From Oscillospiraceae bacterium (lineage in GTDB: Bacteria > Bacillota > Clostridia > Oscillospirales > Ruminococcaceae): DNA of 64,000 bases. The notes below the pieces were generated by a model. The model worked only from the letters and a program-made list of their open reading frames with translations. It was not told the DNA's origin and ran no database searches. A program made the position numbers and the translations under genes. The stretch is from assembly GCA_017521325.1 (NCBI GenBank), contig JAFXCV010000075.1, forward strand, positions 62,001 through 126,000. Reading direction: 5' to 3'. Positions 1 to 9,477 of the stretch are shown here, piece after piece. Position 1 is the stretch's first letter; every line of letters starts with the position of its first letter.

Positions 1-1562
1 TGATGCGGATGGCATGCGCCGTTTTCAAGGTCATAGCCGACAATGTAGGCACGTCCCATGGGATTGTTGCCCATGATGTATTCCATCTGTCCCTTTGACC
101 AGTCCGCAAAGGTCATATCACCCGTTTCCTTTGCATACACCAGTGCGCACAGCTGCGCTGCGGTGTCATATCGTGCGGAACCGTATTCATTCAGCATTGA
201 AAATCCCGCAGGCGTCTTTGCAAGCCATGCACCGTCCGTTGTCGGGAGATCCGCAATTTCCTCCGCAGTGATCGTCGTGTTCCAGAGTGTGTCGTCGGGT
301 CCGAAATACTTGTGCTCCGTCACCGGAACCTCAAATACCTGATTTTCCGCATCCTCTGCCTTCATGCCCGACCAGTATTCCAGATTCCAGCGGAAAATAT
401 ACCAGTCACGACTGGTATTGGTAATGGGCGCAAGCTTTGCAAATACGCCGCCCCAGACCGTATCCCAGCAGTGCACCCAGATGTTCTGCCAGCAGTTGCC
501 TGTGTCCGAAATGATTCTCTTGAAATAGCCCGTGTAGGGATGTGCGCCCATGTCGCCCGTTACTGTTTCATCCACGGCAATGATATCCTCGATGTAATCC
601 CAGTTTTCCGTGCATTCGTACAGCCATACCGCAGCCCATGCCAGCTCGTCATAGTCATAGTTGGAGGTGTAGAAGCCGCCGTCATAGCCAAGGCTTGTGA
701 CCTTGTTGCCCTCCGTTTCGGAGTGCGTCTTTACCGCAAATTCATACAGCTTGATCGCAGCATTGAGCGATTCCTCCGCATACTCAGGCTCGGTATCCTT
801 GAAGTTGAGATAGTTCACCGCAAGGGATGCCGCAACGCCTGCGCACATGTCGGATGCAGGGGTGTCCACTGTTGCAAAATAGGCAGGTCTTGCAAAATCC
901 AGAAGCTGCTCGCCCTGCAGCTCCGGAGCGATCCAGTAGTTGTGGTCGATGTTGCCCTCGCCTACCTGATAGCAGAATGCCAGAACATCGCCGTTTTCAT
1001 CGAAGTACAGGCACTTGAGGTAGTAGTCGTTCATCCAGTGCAGGATGTCCTCGATGTGCCACTGCAGCCCTGCGTCAATGTAGGCGTCACGGAATTCATA
1101 ATACCCCCAGCCCACGGTGGATGCCGCATAGCTGCCCGGCAGACAGAATTTCACATGGTCGCCTGCGTCATGCATGCCGCCTGCAACGTCGATCGTTCCG
1201 TCACCGTCGGGGTCGAGGATGTCCCGATGCTCGTCAATGAATTCCTCCGAAAGATTGGTACCCTTGTAGTCCTCTCCCATTGGAATCAGCGGCACCGCCG
1301 CATCCTCCACATGGCAGTCGCCACGCCAGTCGAGATTTCCGCCCGTAATGCCCGGACCGCATTTGTTGGCGTCGTAGAAATACATCGACAGCTGCAGGGC
1401 CTTTGCAAAGTTGATCTCCGCATCCGTCTTTGACGGACCCAGAACGATCGGCTCCTTTTCTGTTTCCGTTTCGTCCGCTGCTGTAACGGACCCCGTCGCC
1501 GTCACAAGCATTGCCGCACATGTCAGTGCGGACAGCATGCGCCTGAGAAATTTTTTCTTCAT
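1..1562 (-). CDS. GH9 cellulase, N-terminal part (gene runs off the window)
   Basis: Secreted glycoside hydrolase of family 9, an inverting endo-acting beta-1,4-glucanase on cellulose. The reverse-strand frame from the ATG at 1562 stays open to base 1. It begins with a signal peptide (MKKKFLRRMLSALTCAAMLV, then an Ala-rich cleavage zone). The mature protein starts with the family's 'FAKALQLSMYFYDANKCG' region, then 'DWRGDCH' and 'GGMHDAGDHVKF', which holds the nucleophile-activating Asp pair at about residues 130-134. The end of the visible part shows 'KGQMEYIMGNNP' and 'CHPHH', the start of the conserved His/Arg substrate-binding motif. About 520 residues are seen; the catalytic Glu and any CBM or dockerin lie outside. 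It is divergent from a second GH9 gene across a 548-base gap. Family certain; module layout and dockerin unknown. Confidence 0.93.
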   Translation of the reverse strand, partial: MKKKFLRRMLSALTCAAMLVTATGSVTAADETETEKEPIVLGPSKTDAEINFAKALQLSMYFYDANKCGPGITGGNLDWRGDCHVEDAAVPLIPMGEDYKGTNLSEEFIDEHRDILDPDGDGTIDVAGGMHDAGDHVKFCLPGSYAASTVGWGYYEFRDAYIDAGLQWHIEDILHWMNDYYLKCLYFDENGDVLAFCYQVGEGNIDHNYWIAPELQGEQLLDFARPAYFATVDTPASDMCAGVAASLAVNYLNFKDTEPEYAEESLNAAIKLYEFAVKTHSETEGNKVTSLGYDGGFYTSNYDYDELAWAAVWLYECTENWDYIEDIIAVDETVTGDMGAHPYTGYFKRIISDTGNCWQNIWVHCWDTVWGGVFAKLAPITNTSRDWYIFRWNLEYWSGMKAEDAENQVFEVPVTEHKYFGPDDTLWNTTITAEEIADLPTTDGAWLAKTPAGFSMLNEYGSARYDTAAQLCALVYAKETGDMTFADWSKGQMEYIMGNNPMGRAYIVGYDLENGACHPH

Positions 1563-2110
1563 TTTACAACCTCTTTTCTATAATTTTTCCCCCGTTTATT
1601 ACTACCAGTTATAGGTATATTCTATGCGAAAACTCGAAAAAAGTCAAGCATTTTTGGCGATATTTTCCCCATTATGGTAAATTTACACAATTATACGCCC
1701 CTGCGACCTTTAAAACTTGCCGTAAATGAATGAATAAATTGAAAACCGCAGCTGCAAAACGATCAATTCACAGAAAGTTCACCGAAAAAAGATAGATTGA
1801 TAAAAAAATACTGTACAAATCTGCAAAAACGTTTCTAATTTTCTGCGTATTTGTGCAATACCTCCAAAAAGTAAGTGGTACTTTGTGACGGTTTGCACCC
1901 TATCCACAAAATTTCTCTGTTCATAATTCTGAAATCTGGAGTTCATTATTTAGTAATCATTTTTTGTGAAAATACTGTATAATTAAGATATGAAGCTTTA
2001 ATTTCTTTGTGAAAAACATCGAAACCGCTTCTGTTGCACGGTGATTACCGCATCCGGAAAGAGAGGGGAATGCGGTAAATTATGAATTTTTTTAGAAAGG
2101 CGTGTTACTT
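1563..2110. other. 548-base intergenic region between divergent GH9 genes
   Basis: AT-rich, with no convincing coding frame. It holds the start-side signals of both GH9 genes. On the plus strand a TATAAT at 1978-1983 is the best -10 box, but nothing close to TTGACA lies 17 bases upstream, so the promoter may need an activator. On the reverse strand there are only weak candidates near 1590-1615. No repeat element or RNA gene was recognised. Confidence 0.6.
2045..2078 (+). promoter_or_regulatory. Leader hairpin upstream of the GH9-dockerin gene
   Basis: Perfect 9-base inverted repeat TTACCGCAT (2045-2053) / ATGCGGTAA (2070-2078) in the probable 5' leader, 32 bases before the start codon. There is no T-run after it, so it is not a terminator. 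It could stabilise the mRNA or act as a protein-binding or processing site. Confidence 0.45.
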
Positions 2111-4339
2111 ATGGTAAAGAGGAAAGCAAACAGAATCAAAGCTGCGATTGCTGCCGGCGTATTTGCCGTATCCGCATTTGCAGTACCGGCTCCGGTCAAC
2201 TTCGCTCCGAAGGAGGTACCGATCACAGCATCCGCAGCATCTGACGATTACGCAAAGCTTCTGCAGTACTCCCTGTACTTCTATGATGCAAACATGTGCG
2301 GTACTCAGGTGGATGAAAAGTGCGCACTCGACTGGAGAGGCGACTGCCACACGGGTGACGAGGCAATAGGCGGCTTCCATGACGCAGGTGACCATGCAAT
2401 GTTCGGTCAGCCGCAGGGCTACACAGCAGCTACTCTTGGTTGGAGCTACTATGAATTCAAGGATTCCTTCAACAAGACCGGTCAGGGTGGACATCTGAAG
2501 GTGATTACCGATTATTTCTGCGACTTCTTCAGGGCATCTACAAAGCTTGACGGCAGCGGCAACGTTACAAACTTCTGCTACCAGAAGGGTGACGGTGACG
2601 AGGATCATGCTTACTGGGGTCCGCCTGAGAAGCAGAGCAACAACCGCAGACAGTTCTGGACCAGCAACAGTGCAAGTGACATTGCAGCTGACTATGCAGC
2701 AGCTCTGGCAATCAACTACATTAACTTCGGCAATACAGAGGACCTGAAGTACGCAAAGGCTCTCTATAATTTCTCCACAAAGTACAATTCTATCGCAACT
2801 GACGGCCCGAACGGCTTCTACAAGAGCAGCAGCTGTCAGGATGAGCAGGCTTGGGCAGCAGGCTGGCTGTATCTGGCTACAAAGGAAGACAGATATAAGA
2901 ACGACTGTGCAAGCAAGCAGCAGCAGTACATCGGCTGGGTTCACGGCTGGGAAAACAAGGGCCTGGGCGCAGCAATCGTTAACGCATACATCACCAATGA
3001 CTGGGGCAAGGTAAACAGCTACATCGGTGGTCAGTGTACAAATCCGAATGCTTATTTCTGCATGGACAAGTGGGGCAGTGCAAGACTGAACACCACAATG
3101 CAGCTCTGTGCTCTGGTAGCTTCCAAGCACTCCAACGCTGACTACACCAACTGGTGCAAGGGTCAGATGAACTACATCCTCGGCGACAACCCCGCAAGAA
3201 CCTGCTTCGTAGTAGGCTTTGCAAATAACTCCGCAAAGAATCCTCACCACAGAGCAGCTTCCGGCTACAACAGCTATGGCGAGCTGGGCAATAATACCAC
3301 AGTTGGTCCGAACGCCAAGGTTCTGGTCGGCGCACTGGTAGGTGGTCCCTCCGATGCAGGCGGCACATATCAGGACAACATCAATGACTACGTTTGCAAC
3401 GAGGTTGCAATCGACTACAACGCAGGTTTCGTAGGCGCAGCAGCAGGTCTGTACGCTCTCACAGGCACTGGTTCCACTGTAACCAGCATTCCCGGCGTTA
3501 AGAAGATCTACAGCGGCAGCACACCCGGTGAGCCCCAGCAGACAGAGCCCCAGCAGACAACCCCCCCGCAGCAGACTGAGCCGCAGCATACTCCTGGGCC
3601 TCAGCAGACAACCAAGCCCCAGGATACACCTTCCACAGGCGGCTACAAGCTGGATGTCAACACAAGCTACACCTATAACAGACTGACCGAGAAGATGATC
3701 GGCTTCCCGTGGGAAGACTTCGGTATTCCGACTGGCGAAAAGCCTGTTAAGGTTGAGGTAAATATTTCCACATCCGCTGACAAGATCGGTACATGGCAGG
3801 GTGCGTTCGGCTCCTCCACAAGCGTGGATCCCGATTACTGGACGCAGAGCGAGGATATGGAAGAATTCATCTCCGGCACATCCGGCAAGATCACATGGGA
3901 ACTCGATTCCGCTACTTCCGAGATCATCCAGACACAGTACGGCGGTCAGCTGAAGGTTGGCTTCTGGTGGATAGACTGCAACAAGTTCAACATCGACTCC
4001 ATCGTGGTTTATACAAACGGTTCCGGCAGCGGCCAGACCACAACAAAGCCCACAACACAGACAACTAAGGCAACTACCAAGGAAACCACAACTACCACAA
4101 AGACCACCACAAAGCCGCAGGATACACCTTCCGGCAATGTGAAGTACGGCGATGCAAATGAGGACAGCAAGGTGGACATCCTCGACGTTATCGTAGTAAA
4201 CAAGTCCCTGCTCGGCGCAATGTCCCTGAGCAACCAGGGCAAGCTCAATGCTGACGTCAACAAGAACAACAAGCCCGACAGCGACGACGCTCTTCAGATC
4301 CTCAAGCATGTTGTTGGTCTGATCAAGTCCCTCGGCTAA
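2111..4339 (+). CDS. GH9 endoglucanase with carbohydrate-binding-like module and dockerin
   Basis: Cellulosomal cellulase of 742 residues. Signal peptide to about residue 43 (cleavage near 'ITASA'). GH9 catalytic domain at about 44-455, with 'HDAGDH' (Asp91, Asp94), 'NPHHRAASG' (about 378-386) and 'NEVAIDYNAGF' with the catalytic acid Glu431. A Pro/Gln/Thr linker (about 470-510) leads to a beta-rich module of about 125 residues (511-636) that resembles a carbohydrate-binding module but that I cannot place in a family. A Thr-rich linker and a two-repeat dockerin (about 676-740; 'GDANEDSKVDILDV' and 'ADVNKNNKPDSDDA') complete it. An in-frame GTG at 2102 exists, but AGAAAGG at 2094-2100 spaces correctly for the ATG at 2111. 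Monocistronic: a strong terminator follows. Codon use is biased to AAC/GGC, like the GH5 gene, which suggests high expression. Confidence 0.96.
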   Translation: MVKRKANRIKAAIAAGVFAVSAFAVPAPVNFAPKEVPITASAASDDYAKLLQYSLYFYDANMCGTQVDEKCALDWRGDCHTGDEAIGGFHDAGDHAMFGQPQGYTAATLGWSYYEFKDSFNKTGQGGHLKVITDYFCDFFRASTKLDGSGNVTNFCYQKGDGDEDHAYWGPPEKQSNNRRQFWTSNSASDIAADYAAALAINYINFGNTEDLKYAKALYNFSTKYNSIATDGPNGFYKSSSCQDEQAWAAGWLYLATKEDRYKNDCASKQQQYIGWVHGWENKGLGAAIVNAYITNDWGKVNSYIGGQCTNPNAYFCMDKWGSARLNTTMQLCALVASKHSNADYTNWCKGQMNYILGDNPARTCFVVGFANNSAKNPHHRAASGYNSYGELGNNTTVGPNAKVLVGALVGGPSDAGGTYQDNINDYVCNEVAIDYNAGFVGAAAGLYALTGTGSTVTSIPGVKKIYSGSTPGEPQQTEPQQTTPPQQTEPQHTPGPQQTTKPQDTPSTGGYKLDVNTSYTYNRLTEKMIGFPWEDFGIPTGEKPVKVEVNISTSADKIGTWQGAFGSSTSVDPDYWTQSEDMEEFISGTSGKITWELDSATSEIIQTQYGGQLKVGFWWIDCNKFNIDSIVVYTNGSGSGQTTTKPTTQTTKATTKETTTTTKTTTKPQDTPSGNVKYGDANEDSKVDILDVIVVNKSLLGAMSLSNQGKLNADVNKNNKPDSDDALQILKHVVGLIKSLG

Positions 4340-4361
4340 GCGATTTACAAGAATTTTCAGA

Positions 4362-4391
4362 AGCCCCGCAGCGAAAGCTGCGGGGCTTTTT
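4362..4391 (+). terminator. Rho-independent terminator after GH9-dockerin gene
   Basis: Perfect 11-base stem AGCCCCGCAGC / GCTGCGGGGCT with a GAAA tetraloop, followed by TTTTT. Confidence 0.95.
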
Positions 4392-4432
4392 GCGTCACTT
4401 GCGAAAAGAGGGGAGAAGTCGGAGAAAACCGC

Positions 4433-4461
4433 TTGCAATTACGGAGAAAATATGCTATACT
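4433..4461 (+). promoter_or_regulatory. Sigma-A promoter of fhs
   Basis: TTGCAA (4433-4438), 17-base spacer, TATACT (4456-4461). A GGAACTG/CAGTTCC hairpin lies in the leader at about 4471-4493. I looked for a tetrahydrofolate riboswitch here and found none of its conserved blocks. Confidence 0.75.
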
Positions 4462-4530
4462 GAAATAGATAGGAACTGTCCGTTGGCAGTTCCGCAAATC
4501 GTGACAAAATGACAAACGGAGGTATGAAAC

Positions 4531-6210
4531 ATGTTATCCGATATCGAGATCGCACAGGCTGCGCAAATGAAACCCATCGTTGAAATCGCCGAGGGACTCG
4601 GCATTTCCCCCGAGGATATCGAACCCTATGGTCACTACAAGGCAAAGGTGACCGAAAAGCTTTATGCAAAGACTGCATGCCGTCCCGACGGCAAGCTCAT
4701 TCTTGTAACTGCCATCAACCCTACACCCGCAGGTGAGGGCAAAACCACCGTCAGCGTGGGACTTGCACAGGCAATGGCAAAAATCGGCAAAAAAGCAATG
4801 CTTGCCCTGCGTGAGCCTTCCCTCGGCCCCGTGTTCGGCATCAAGGGCGGTGCCGCAGGCGGCGGCTATTCACAGGTAGTCCCGATGGAGGACATCAACC
4901 TGCATTTCACCGGCGACATCCATGCGATGACCGCTGCAAATAACCTCCTCTGCGCACTTCTGGACAATCATCTCCAGCAGGGCAACGAGCTGCAGATCGA
5001 CACACGCCGCATCATGTTCAAGAGATGCATGGATATGAACGACAGAGCACTGCGCAATGTCGTTGTCGGCATGGGCGGAAAGCTCAACGGCGTGCCGAGA
5101 GAGGATGGCTTCCAGATTACAGTTGCATCCGAAGTTATGGCAATTCTCTGCCTTGCAACTGATCTTGCCGACCTTAAGAAGCGTCTGGGCAATATTCTGG
5201 TTGCCTACAATACCAAGGGCGAGCCTGTGTATGCAAAGGATCTGCAGGCGCACGGTGCGATGACAGCGCTGCTGAAGGATGCGCTCAAGCCCAATCTCGT
5301 GCAGACACTTGAGCATACCCCCGTTCTGATTCACGGCGGTCCGTTTGCGAATATCGCACACGGCTGCAACTCCATCCGTGCAACCAAGCTTGCGCTGAAG
5401 CTTGGCGATTACTGCATTACCGAGGCAGGCTTTGGCTCGGATCTGGGTGCGGAGAAATTCTTTGATATCAAGTGCCGTTACGGCGGACTCAAGCCCTCCT
5501 GCGTTGTTATGGTAGCCACCATCCGTGCGCTTAAGTACAACGGGGGCGTTGAGAGAGCAGACCTGACAACACCCGATGTGGATGCCCTCAAGCGTGGTAT
5601 CGTGAACCTAAGAACCCACATTGAGAACATGTTTAAGTACCATGTCCCGGTAGTTGTGGCAATCAACCGCTTCCATACCGACAGCGACGAGGAACTGGCA
5701 TTTGTTGCAGAATACTGCAAGAAGCTGGGCGTGGAAACCTCCATGTGCGAAATCTTCGCCAAGGGCGGCGAGGGCGGCACTGACCTTGCGACCAAGGTTT
5801 GCGAAACCATCGAAATGTGCGAGGGCAGCGAGGAAGGCTTCCGTGTGCTGTATAAAAACGAGCTTTCCATCTCCAAGAAGGTGGAAACCATCGCAAAGGA
5901 AATTTACCGTGCAAACGGCGTGAAGTTCCTGCCGGCTGCTGCAAAGGCACTCAAGGAAATCGAGGATATGGGCTACGGCGAGCTGCCCGTTTGTATTGCT
6001 AAGACGCAGTATTCGCTGTCCGATGATCCCAAGCTCCTGGGCTGTCCGGAGGATTTCACCATTACCGTGCGTGATGTGCGTCTGTCCGCAGGTGCAGGCT
6101 TTGTCGTGGTTCTGACAGGCGACATCATGACCATGCCCGGACTTCCCAAGGCACCTGCCGCATTCAAGATCGACTGCGACAATGACGGCAACATCAGCGG
6201 TCTGTTCTGA
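4531..6210 (+). CDS. fhs: Formate-tetrahydrofolate ligase
   Basis: Cytoplasmic ATP-dependent ligase making 10-formyl-tetrahydrofolate from formate, feeding one-carbon metabolism (purines, formyl-Met-tRNA, and the methyl branch of acetogenesis where present). It has 559 residues, the full family length. The P-loop 'TPAGEGKTT' is at about 65-73. The glycine-rich '[14 protein letters not shown]' and '[12 protein letters not shown]'-type segment (here '[12 protein letters not shown]') are family signatures. The start ATG is preceded by ACGGAGG. Its stop overlaps the tsaE start by one base (TGATG), so the two are translationally coupled. No neighbouring folD is seen, so its redox partner is elsewhere. 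Confidence 0.97.
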   Translation: MLSDIEIAQAAQMKPIVEIAEGLGISPEDIEPYGHYKAKVTEKLYAKTACRPDGKLILVTAINPTPAGEGKTTVSVGLAQAMAKIGKKAMLALREPSLGPVFGIKGGAAGGGYSQVVPMEDINLHFTGDIHAMTAANNLLCALLDNHLQQGNELQIDTRRIMFKRCMDMNDRALRNVVVGMGGKLNGVPREDGFQITVASEVMAILCLATDLADLKKRLGNILVAYNTKGEPVYAKDLQAHGAMTALLKDALKPNLVQTLEHTPVLIHGGPFANIAHGCNSIRATKLALKLGDYCITEAGFGSDLGAEKFFDIKCRYGGLKPSCVVMVATIRALKYNGGVERADLTTPDVDALKRGIVNLRTHIENMFKYHVPVVVAINRFHTDSDEELAFVAEYCKKLGVETSMCEIFAKGGEGGTDLATKVCETIEMCEGSEEGFRVLYKNELSISKKVETIAKEIYRANGVKFLPAAAKALKEIEDMGYGELPVCIAKTQYSLSDDPKLLGCPEDFTITVRDVRLSAGAGFVVVLTGDIMTMPGLPKAPAAFKIDCDNDGNISGLF

Positions 6211-6659
6211 TGACGAAACTCACATACATCACCCATTCCCCCGAAGAAACCATCGCACTTGCCGAGAAGATCGGCGCAAAGCTGAAGGCAGGCGATGTGA
6301 TCGCTTATCTTGGGGATCTGGGCGCAGGAAAAACCACATTTACAAGAGGACTTGCCAAGGGCATGGGACTTTCCGACCTTGTCACCTCCCCGACCTTTGC
6401 GCTGGTGCATACCTACGGCAGTGAGGAAAGAATGCTCTGCCATTTCGATATGTACCGCATTTCGGGCGAGGAGGAGCTGGAAACCACGGGCTTTTACGAC
6501 TACCCGATGGAGGAATGCGTCTTTGCCATTGAATGGTCGGAGAATATTATTTCCGCATTGCCCGAGAAGCACATCCGCATTTCGATGGAGCATCTGGGCG
6601 ATGAGGAGAGAAGAATTACGATAGAAGGAGATGAACGCTTTGCGGATATTGGGACTTGA
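6210..6659 (+). CDS. tsaE: tRNA t6A synthesis ATPase TsaE
   Basis: ATPase subunit of the TsaBDE complex that makes N6-threonylcarbamoyl-adenosine at position 37 of ANN-decoding tRNAs. It has 149 residues, the usual length. Walker A is 'GDLGAGKTTFTRGL' at about 34-47, followed by the 'VTSPTFALVHTY' segment and 'HFDMYRI', all typical. It is coupled to fhs upstream and overlaps tsaB downstream. The partner tsaD lies 37 kb away on the other strand with rimI, so the t6A genes are split over two loci. Confidence 0.95.
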   Translation: MTKLTYITHSPEETIALAEKIGAKLKAGDVIAYLGDLGAGKTTFTRGLAKGMGLSDLVTSPTFALVHTYGSEERMLCHFDMYRISGEEELETTGFYDYPMEECVFAIEWSENIISALPEKHIRISMEHLGDEERRITIEGDERFADIGT

Positions 6660-7353
6660 TACCTCGGGAAAAACTGCATCCGTGGCAATTCTGGACACGG
6701 AATCGGGAATCCTGTTCGGTGAGCATACCATCTACACAAGCCGCACGCATTCGCAGGTGATCCTTCCCCTTTGCAAGAAGCTGCTCGAAGAATGCCGCAT
6801 GACCCCACAGGATGTGGACTGCTATGCAGTTGCAGTCGGCCCCGGTTCCTATACGGGACTGCGCATCGGCATTGCGGCGGTGCAGGGCATGGCGATGGTG
6901 CATGACACCCCCTGTGTGGGCGTTTCCACACTGGAAGCTATGGCAAGCCGTATCTATGGCGCACCGCAGATTCTGTCACTGATGCACGCAAGGGCGGATC
7001 TGTTCTACTGTGCATGGTTCTCCTATATTTATTCCATGAGCGATGCCCCCCGTGGCGTGGAACGCATGATTCCCGATGAGTTACAGACAGCTGCGGAAAT
7101 CGCCGAGGTCGTTCACCGCATGGAGGAACCAGTTATCCTCGTCGGTGACGGTGCGGAAGAATTTCTGAAGCAGTATACTGCGATCAGTAATCACCCCACG
7201 GATAAGCTGCACATTGCACCGCCCATGCTAAGACTTCAGTCAGCAGCGGGTGTCTGCCATTGTGCGGCATTCAAGGAAAAACTAACGCCGCAGGAACTGA
7301 CTGCATCGTATTTGCAGGCAGTTCAGGTGCAGAAGGCAGCGGGTTGCCGCTGA
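6640..7353 (+). CDS. tsaB: tRNA t6A synthesis protein TsaB
   Basis: Catalytically inactive paralogue of TsaD that scaffolds the t6A complex. N-terminal ASKHA-fold signature 'RILGLDTSGKTASVAI', then 'THSQVILP' and 'VAVGPGSYTGLRIG', all diagnostic. Start choice: an ATG at 6631 is in frame, but the AAGGAG (6625-6630) abuts it. The same site lies 9 bases before the TTG at 6640, which also gives the usual 'MRILGLDTS' N-terminus, so I prefer TTG. It overlaps the end of tsaE by about 20 bases. The C-terminal third is less conserved, as is normal for the family. Confidence 0.93.
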   Translation: MRILGLDTSGKTASVAILDTESGILFGEHTIYTSRTHSQVILPLCKKLLEECRMTPQDVDCYAVAVGPGSYTGLRIGIAAVQGMAMVHDTPCVGVSTLEAMASRIYGAPQILSLMHARADLFYCAWFSYIYSMSDAPRGVERMIPDELQTAAEIAEVVHRMEEPVILVGDGAEEFLKQYTAISNHPTDKLHIAPPMLRLQSAAGVCHCAAFKEKLTPQELTASYLQAVQVQKAAGCR

Positions 7354-7410
7354 AGAGCGGCAGCAAAGGGGCACAGCCCCCATAAAAACAACAAGAAAGG
7401 TTGTAGAATT

Positions 7411-7848
7411 ATGATCGCAATCGGATGCGACCACGCAGCATGTGGTCTGAAAAACGCTGTCAAGGCGTATCTTGACGAAAAGAATATCCCCTATATCGAC
7501 TGCGGAACGGAAGCAGGCGTTCCCTGCGATTATCCCGATATGGCGGCAAAGGTTTGTGCCAAGGTAACAGGGGGCGAAGCGGAAAAGGCAATTCTGCTGT
7601 GCGGCACCGGCATCGGCATGAGCATGGCTGCCAATAAGATCAAGGGCATCCGTGCAGCCTGCGCAAGCGACTGCTTCTCGGTAAAGTTCACCCGACTCCA
7701 CAACGACGCAAACGTCCTGTGCATGGGCGAGCGTGTGGTAGGTCAGGGACTTGCACTTGAGCTTGTGGAGCTGTTCCTGAATACCGGCTTTGAGGGCGGC
7801 AGACACCAGCGCAGAGTGGATCTGATCACTGCACTGGAGCAGAACTGA
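7411..7848 (+). CDS. rpiB: Ribose 5-phosphate isomerase B (RpiB/LacAB family)
   Basis: Interconverts ribose 5-phosphate and ribulose 5-phosphate in the pentose phosphate pathway. It has 145 residues. '[18 protein letters not shown]' matches the family's 'SDHAG' phosphate-binding start. '[14 protein letters not shown]' holds the active-site Cys and the anion-binding loop, and '[14 protein letters not shown]' is the conserved His/Asn segment. The related LacA/LacB galactose 6-phosphate isomerases cannot be fully excluded, but no lac genes are near. It precedes upp, so ribose phosphate supply and pyrimidine salvage sit together. The 57-base gap from tsaB contains GC-rich hairpins (about 7340-7380) that may weaken read-through. 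Confidence 0.92.
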   Translation: MIAIGCDHAACGLKNAVKAYLDEKNIPYIDCGTEAGVPCDYPDMAAKVCAKVTGGEAEKAILLCGTGIGMSMAANKIKGIRAACASDCFSVKFTRLHNDANVLCMGERVVGQGLALELVELFLNTGFEGGRHQRRVDLITALEQN

Positions 7849-7894
7849 TTCTGCAAGAAATAAACACATATCTCATGAAACGGAGGAAAAGAAA

Positions 7895-8524
7895 ATGGCA
7901 AATCTGCATATTATCGACCATCCGCTGATTCAGCATAAAATCTCGCTGATGCGTGATAAGAACACAGGAACCAAGGAATTTCGTGAGCTGGTTTCGGAAA
8001 CCGCAATGCTCATCTGCTATGAGGCGACCCGTGATCTGCCGCTGAAGGAGATCGAAATGGAAACACCCCTTTGCATGGCAAGAACCAAGATCGTATCCGG
8101 CAGAAAGCTTGCTTTTGTGCCGCTGCTGCGTGCAGGACTTGGTATGATCGACGGCGTGACCTCTCTCGTGCCTGCGGCAAAGATCGGACATATCGGCATG
8201 TTCCGTGATCCCGAAACGCACGAGCCTGTGAAGTACTATGCAAAGCTGCCCGAGGATATCGCAGAGCGTGATGTCATCATCGTTGATCCCATGCTCGCAA
8301 CGGGCAATACCGCATGTGCAGCCATTGACGAGCTGAAGGCTCTGGGCGTGAAGAACATCAAGTTCATGTGCATCATCAGCTCCCCCGAGGGTGCCGACAA
8401 CATGATGCAGACGCATCCCGATGTGGATATCTACTGCGGCGTGATGGATGAACGCCTCAACGATGACAAGTACATCGTTCCGGGTCTTGGCGATGCCGGC
8501 GACAGAATTTTTGGTACAAAGTAA
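7895..8524 (+). CDS. upp: Uracil phosphoribosyltransferase
   Basis: Pyrimidine salvage enzyme converting uracil and PRPP to UMP. It has 209 residues, the standard length. Features seen: N-terminal '[24 protein letters not shown]', '[14 protein letters not shown]', the PRPP-binding loop '[18 protein letters not shown]', and the uracil-binding C-terminus '[17 protein letters not shown]'. The start ATG follows AAACGGAGG with good spacing. The stop overlaps the next ATG (TAATG), coupling it to an alpha/beta hydrolase. Confidence 0.97.
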   Translation: MANLHIIDHPLIQHKISLMRDKNTGTKEFRELVSETAMLICYEATRDLPLKEIEMETPLCMARTKIVSGRKLAFVPLLRAGLGMIDGVTSLVPAAKIGHIGMFRDPETHEPVKYYAKLPEDIAERDVIIVDPMLATGNTACAAIDELKALGVKNIKFMCIISSPEGADNMMQTHPDVDIYCGVMDERLNDDKYIVPGLGDAGDRIFGTK

Positions 8525-9387
8525 TGGAGAAATATCTCAACCCCATCCATGTCAATGGTCACGACATCAACGTGTTCGGCGCAGGCAGGGGAAATAAGAC
8601 CATCGTGTTTCTCGCAGGTGCAGGCGTCACTGCTCCTGCGCTGGAATACAAGTCTCTGTGGAAAAAACTCACGGATACGTTCCGCATTGCCATTGTGGAA
8701 AAGGCTGGTTATGGCTACAGTCAGGGAAATACCGGCTCGCCCCGTGATGTGAAAACTATGGTGGATGAAAGCCGTGAAGCCCTCGCACGGGCAGGCATCC
8801 TGCCGCCCTACTGCCTTGCGGCACACTCCTATTCCGGACTCGAAGCCATCTTCTGGGCAATGAAGTACCCGACCGAGGTGGAGTGCATTCTGGGACTTGA
8901 CATGGTCACACCGGCATTTGCACTTGCACAGAATGCGGAGATTCCTGCGGAGAAGAAGGCTGCCATGATGAAGCGCCAGAACCGTCTGCTGCGTCCTGCG
9001 GAGAAATCGGAGTTCATGCAGAAGCTCTGCATGAAAATGTTCTTCGGAAAGTCCGACATCTGGAACGGCGATATTCTGGATGCTGTCGAGCGTGCGGAAT
9101 ACAGCCGTCTGTTCTTTAGGAACATCTGCAATTCCGAGCTGATCGACGAACAGGCAAAGTCCACGGAAAATGCACAGAAGGTGCAGGATGCTGATTTGCG
9201 TGGAATTCGGGGAATGCTCTTCATCAGCGACATGGACTGCAAGCTGAAAACGACCACATGGAAGGCGGAGAATACCCGCTATGCGGAAAAGATGGGCTGG
9301 GAAGTGCGCAATGCGATAAGCCACCAGCTCTATGCAGCACAGGCACAGGAAATCGCAGATGCGTGGAAGGCGTTTTGCCGTTTCTGA
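8524..9387 (+). CDS. Alpha/beta hydrolase fold protein
   Basis: Probable cytoplasmic hydrolase of 287 residues with no signal peptide. The fold is indicated by the oxyanion strand 'TIVFLAGAGVTAPALEYKSLW', 'VEKAGYGYSQG', and a nucleophile elbow 'LAAHSYSGLEAIF'. There the usual G-x-S-x-G reads A-H-S-Y-S, with Ser at about residue 103. A late Asp ('FISDMDCKLKTT') and His ('ISHQLY') can complete a triad. Substrate not predictable. It is coupled to upp by a one-base overlap. No terminator is obvious in the 90 bases after it, which carry the promoter of the ArsR-like gene. Confidence 0.8.
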   Translation: MEKYLNPIHVNGHDINVFGAGRGNKTIVFLAGAGVTAPALEYKSLWKKLTDTFRIAIVEKAGYGYSQGNTGSPRDVKTMVDESREALARAGILPPYCLAAHSYSGLEAIFWAMKYPTEVECILGLDMVTPAFALAQNAEIPAEKKAAMMKRQNRLLRPAEKSEFMQKLCMKMFFGKSDIWNGDILDAVERAEYSRLFFRNICNSELIDEQAKSTENAQKVQDADLRGIRGMLFISDMDCKLKTTTWKAENTRYAEKMGWEVRNAISHQLYAAQAQEIADAWKAFCRF

Positions 9388-9415
9388 TTTTCAGGAAAAT
9401 TTTTTCAAAAACATA

Positions 9416-9464
9416 TTGATAATTTTCGATATGTAGTGTATAATACAGATAGAATCATATCTAT
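9416..9464 (+). promoter_or_regulatory. Promoter and candidate operator of the ArsR-like gene
   Basis: TTGATA (9416-9421), 17-base spacer, TATAAT (9439-9444). Directly downstream lies ATAGA-6-TCTAT (9449-9464), an AT-rich inverted repeat in the place where ArsR-type repressors usually bind their own promoter. The operator assignment is inference. Confidence 0.6.
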
Positions 9465-9477
9465 ATGAGGTATTCGA

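Noticed and set aside
2102..2110. GTG at 2102 as the GH9-dockerin start
   Set aside because: The ribosome site AGAAAGG ends 1 base before it; spacing suits the ATG at 2111.
2105..4438. A very long open frame antisense to the GH9-dockerin gene
   Set aside because: It is Cys/Leu/Val-rich with no domain, signal or ribosome site, and the sense frame is a complete GH9 enzyme. Biased codon use in the sense strand leaves the antisense frame free of stops.
4462..4530. Possible tetrahydrofolate riboswitch before fhs
   Set aside because: The leader is only about 65 bases and contains one simple hairpin; the conserved riboswitch blocks are not present.
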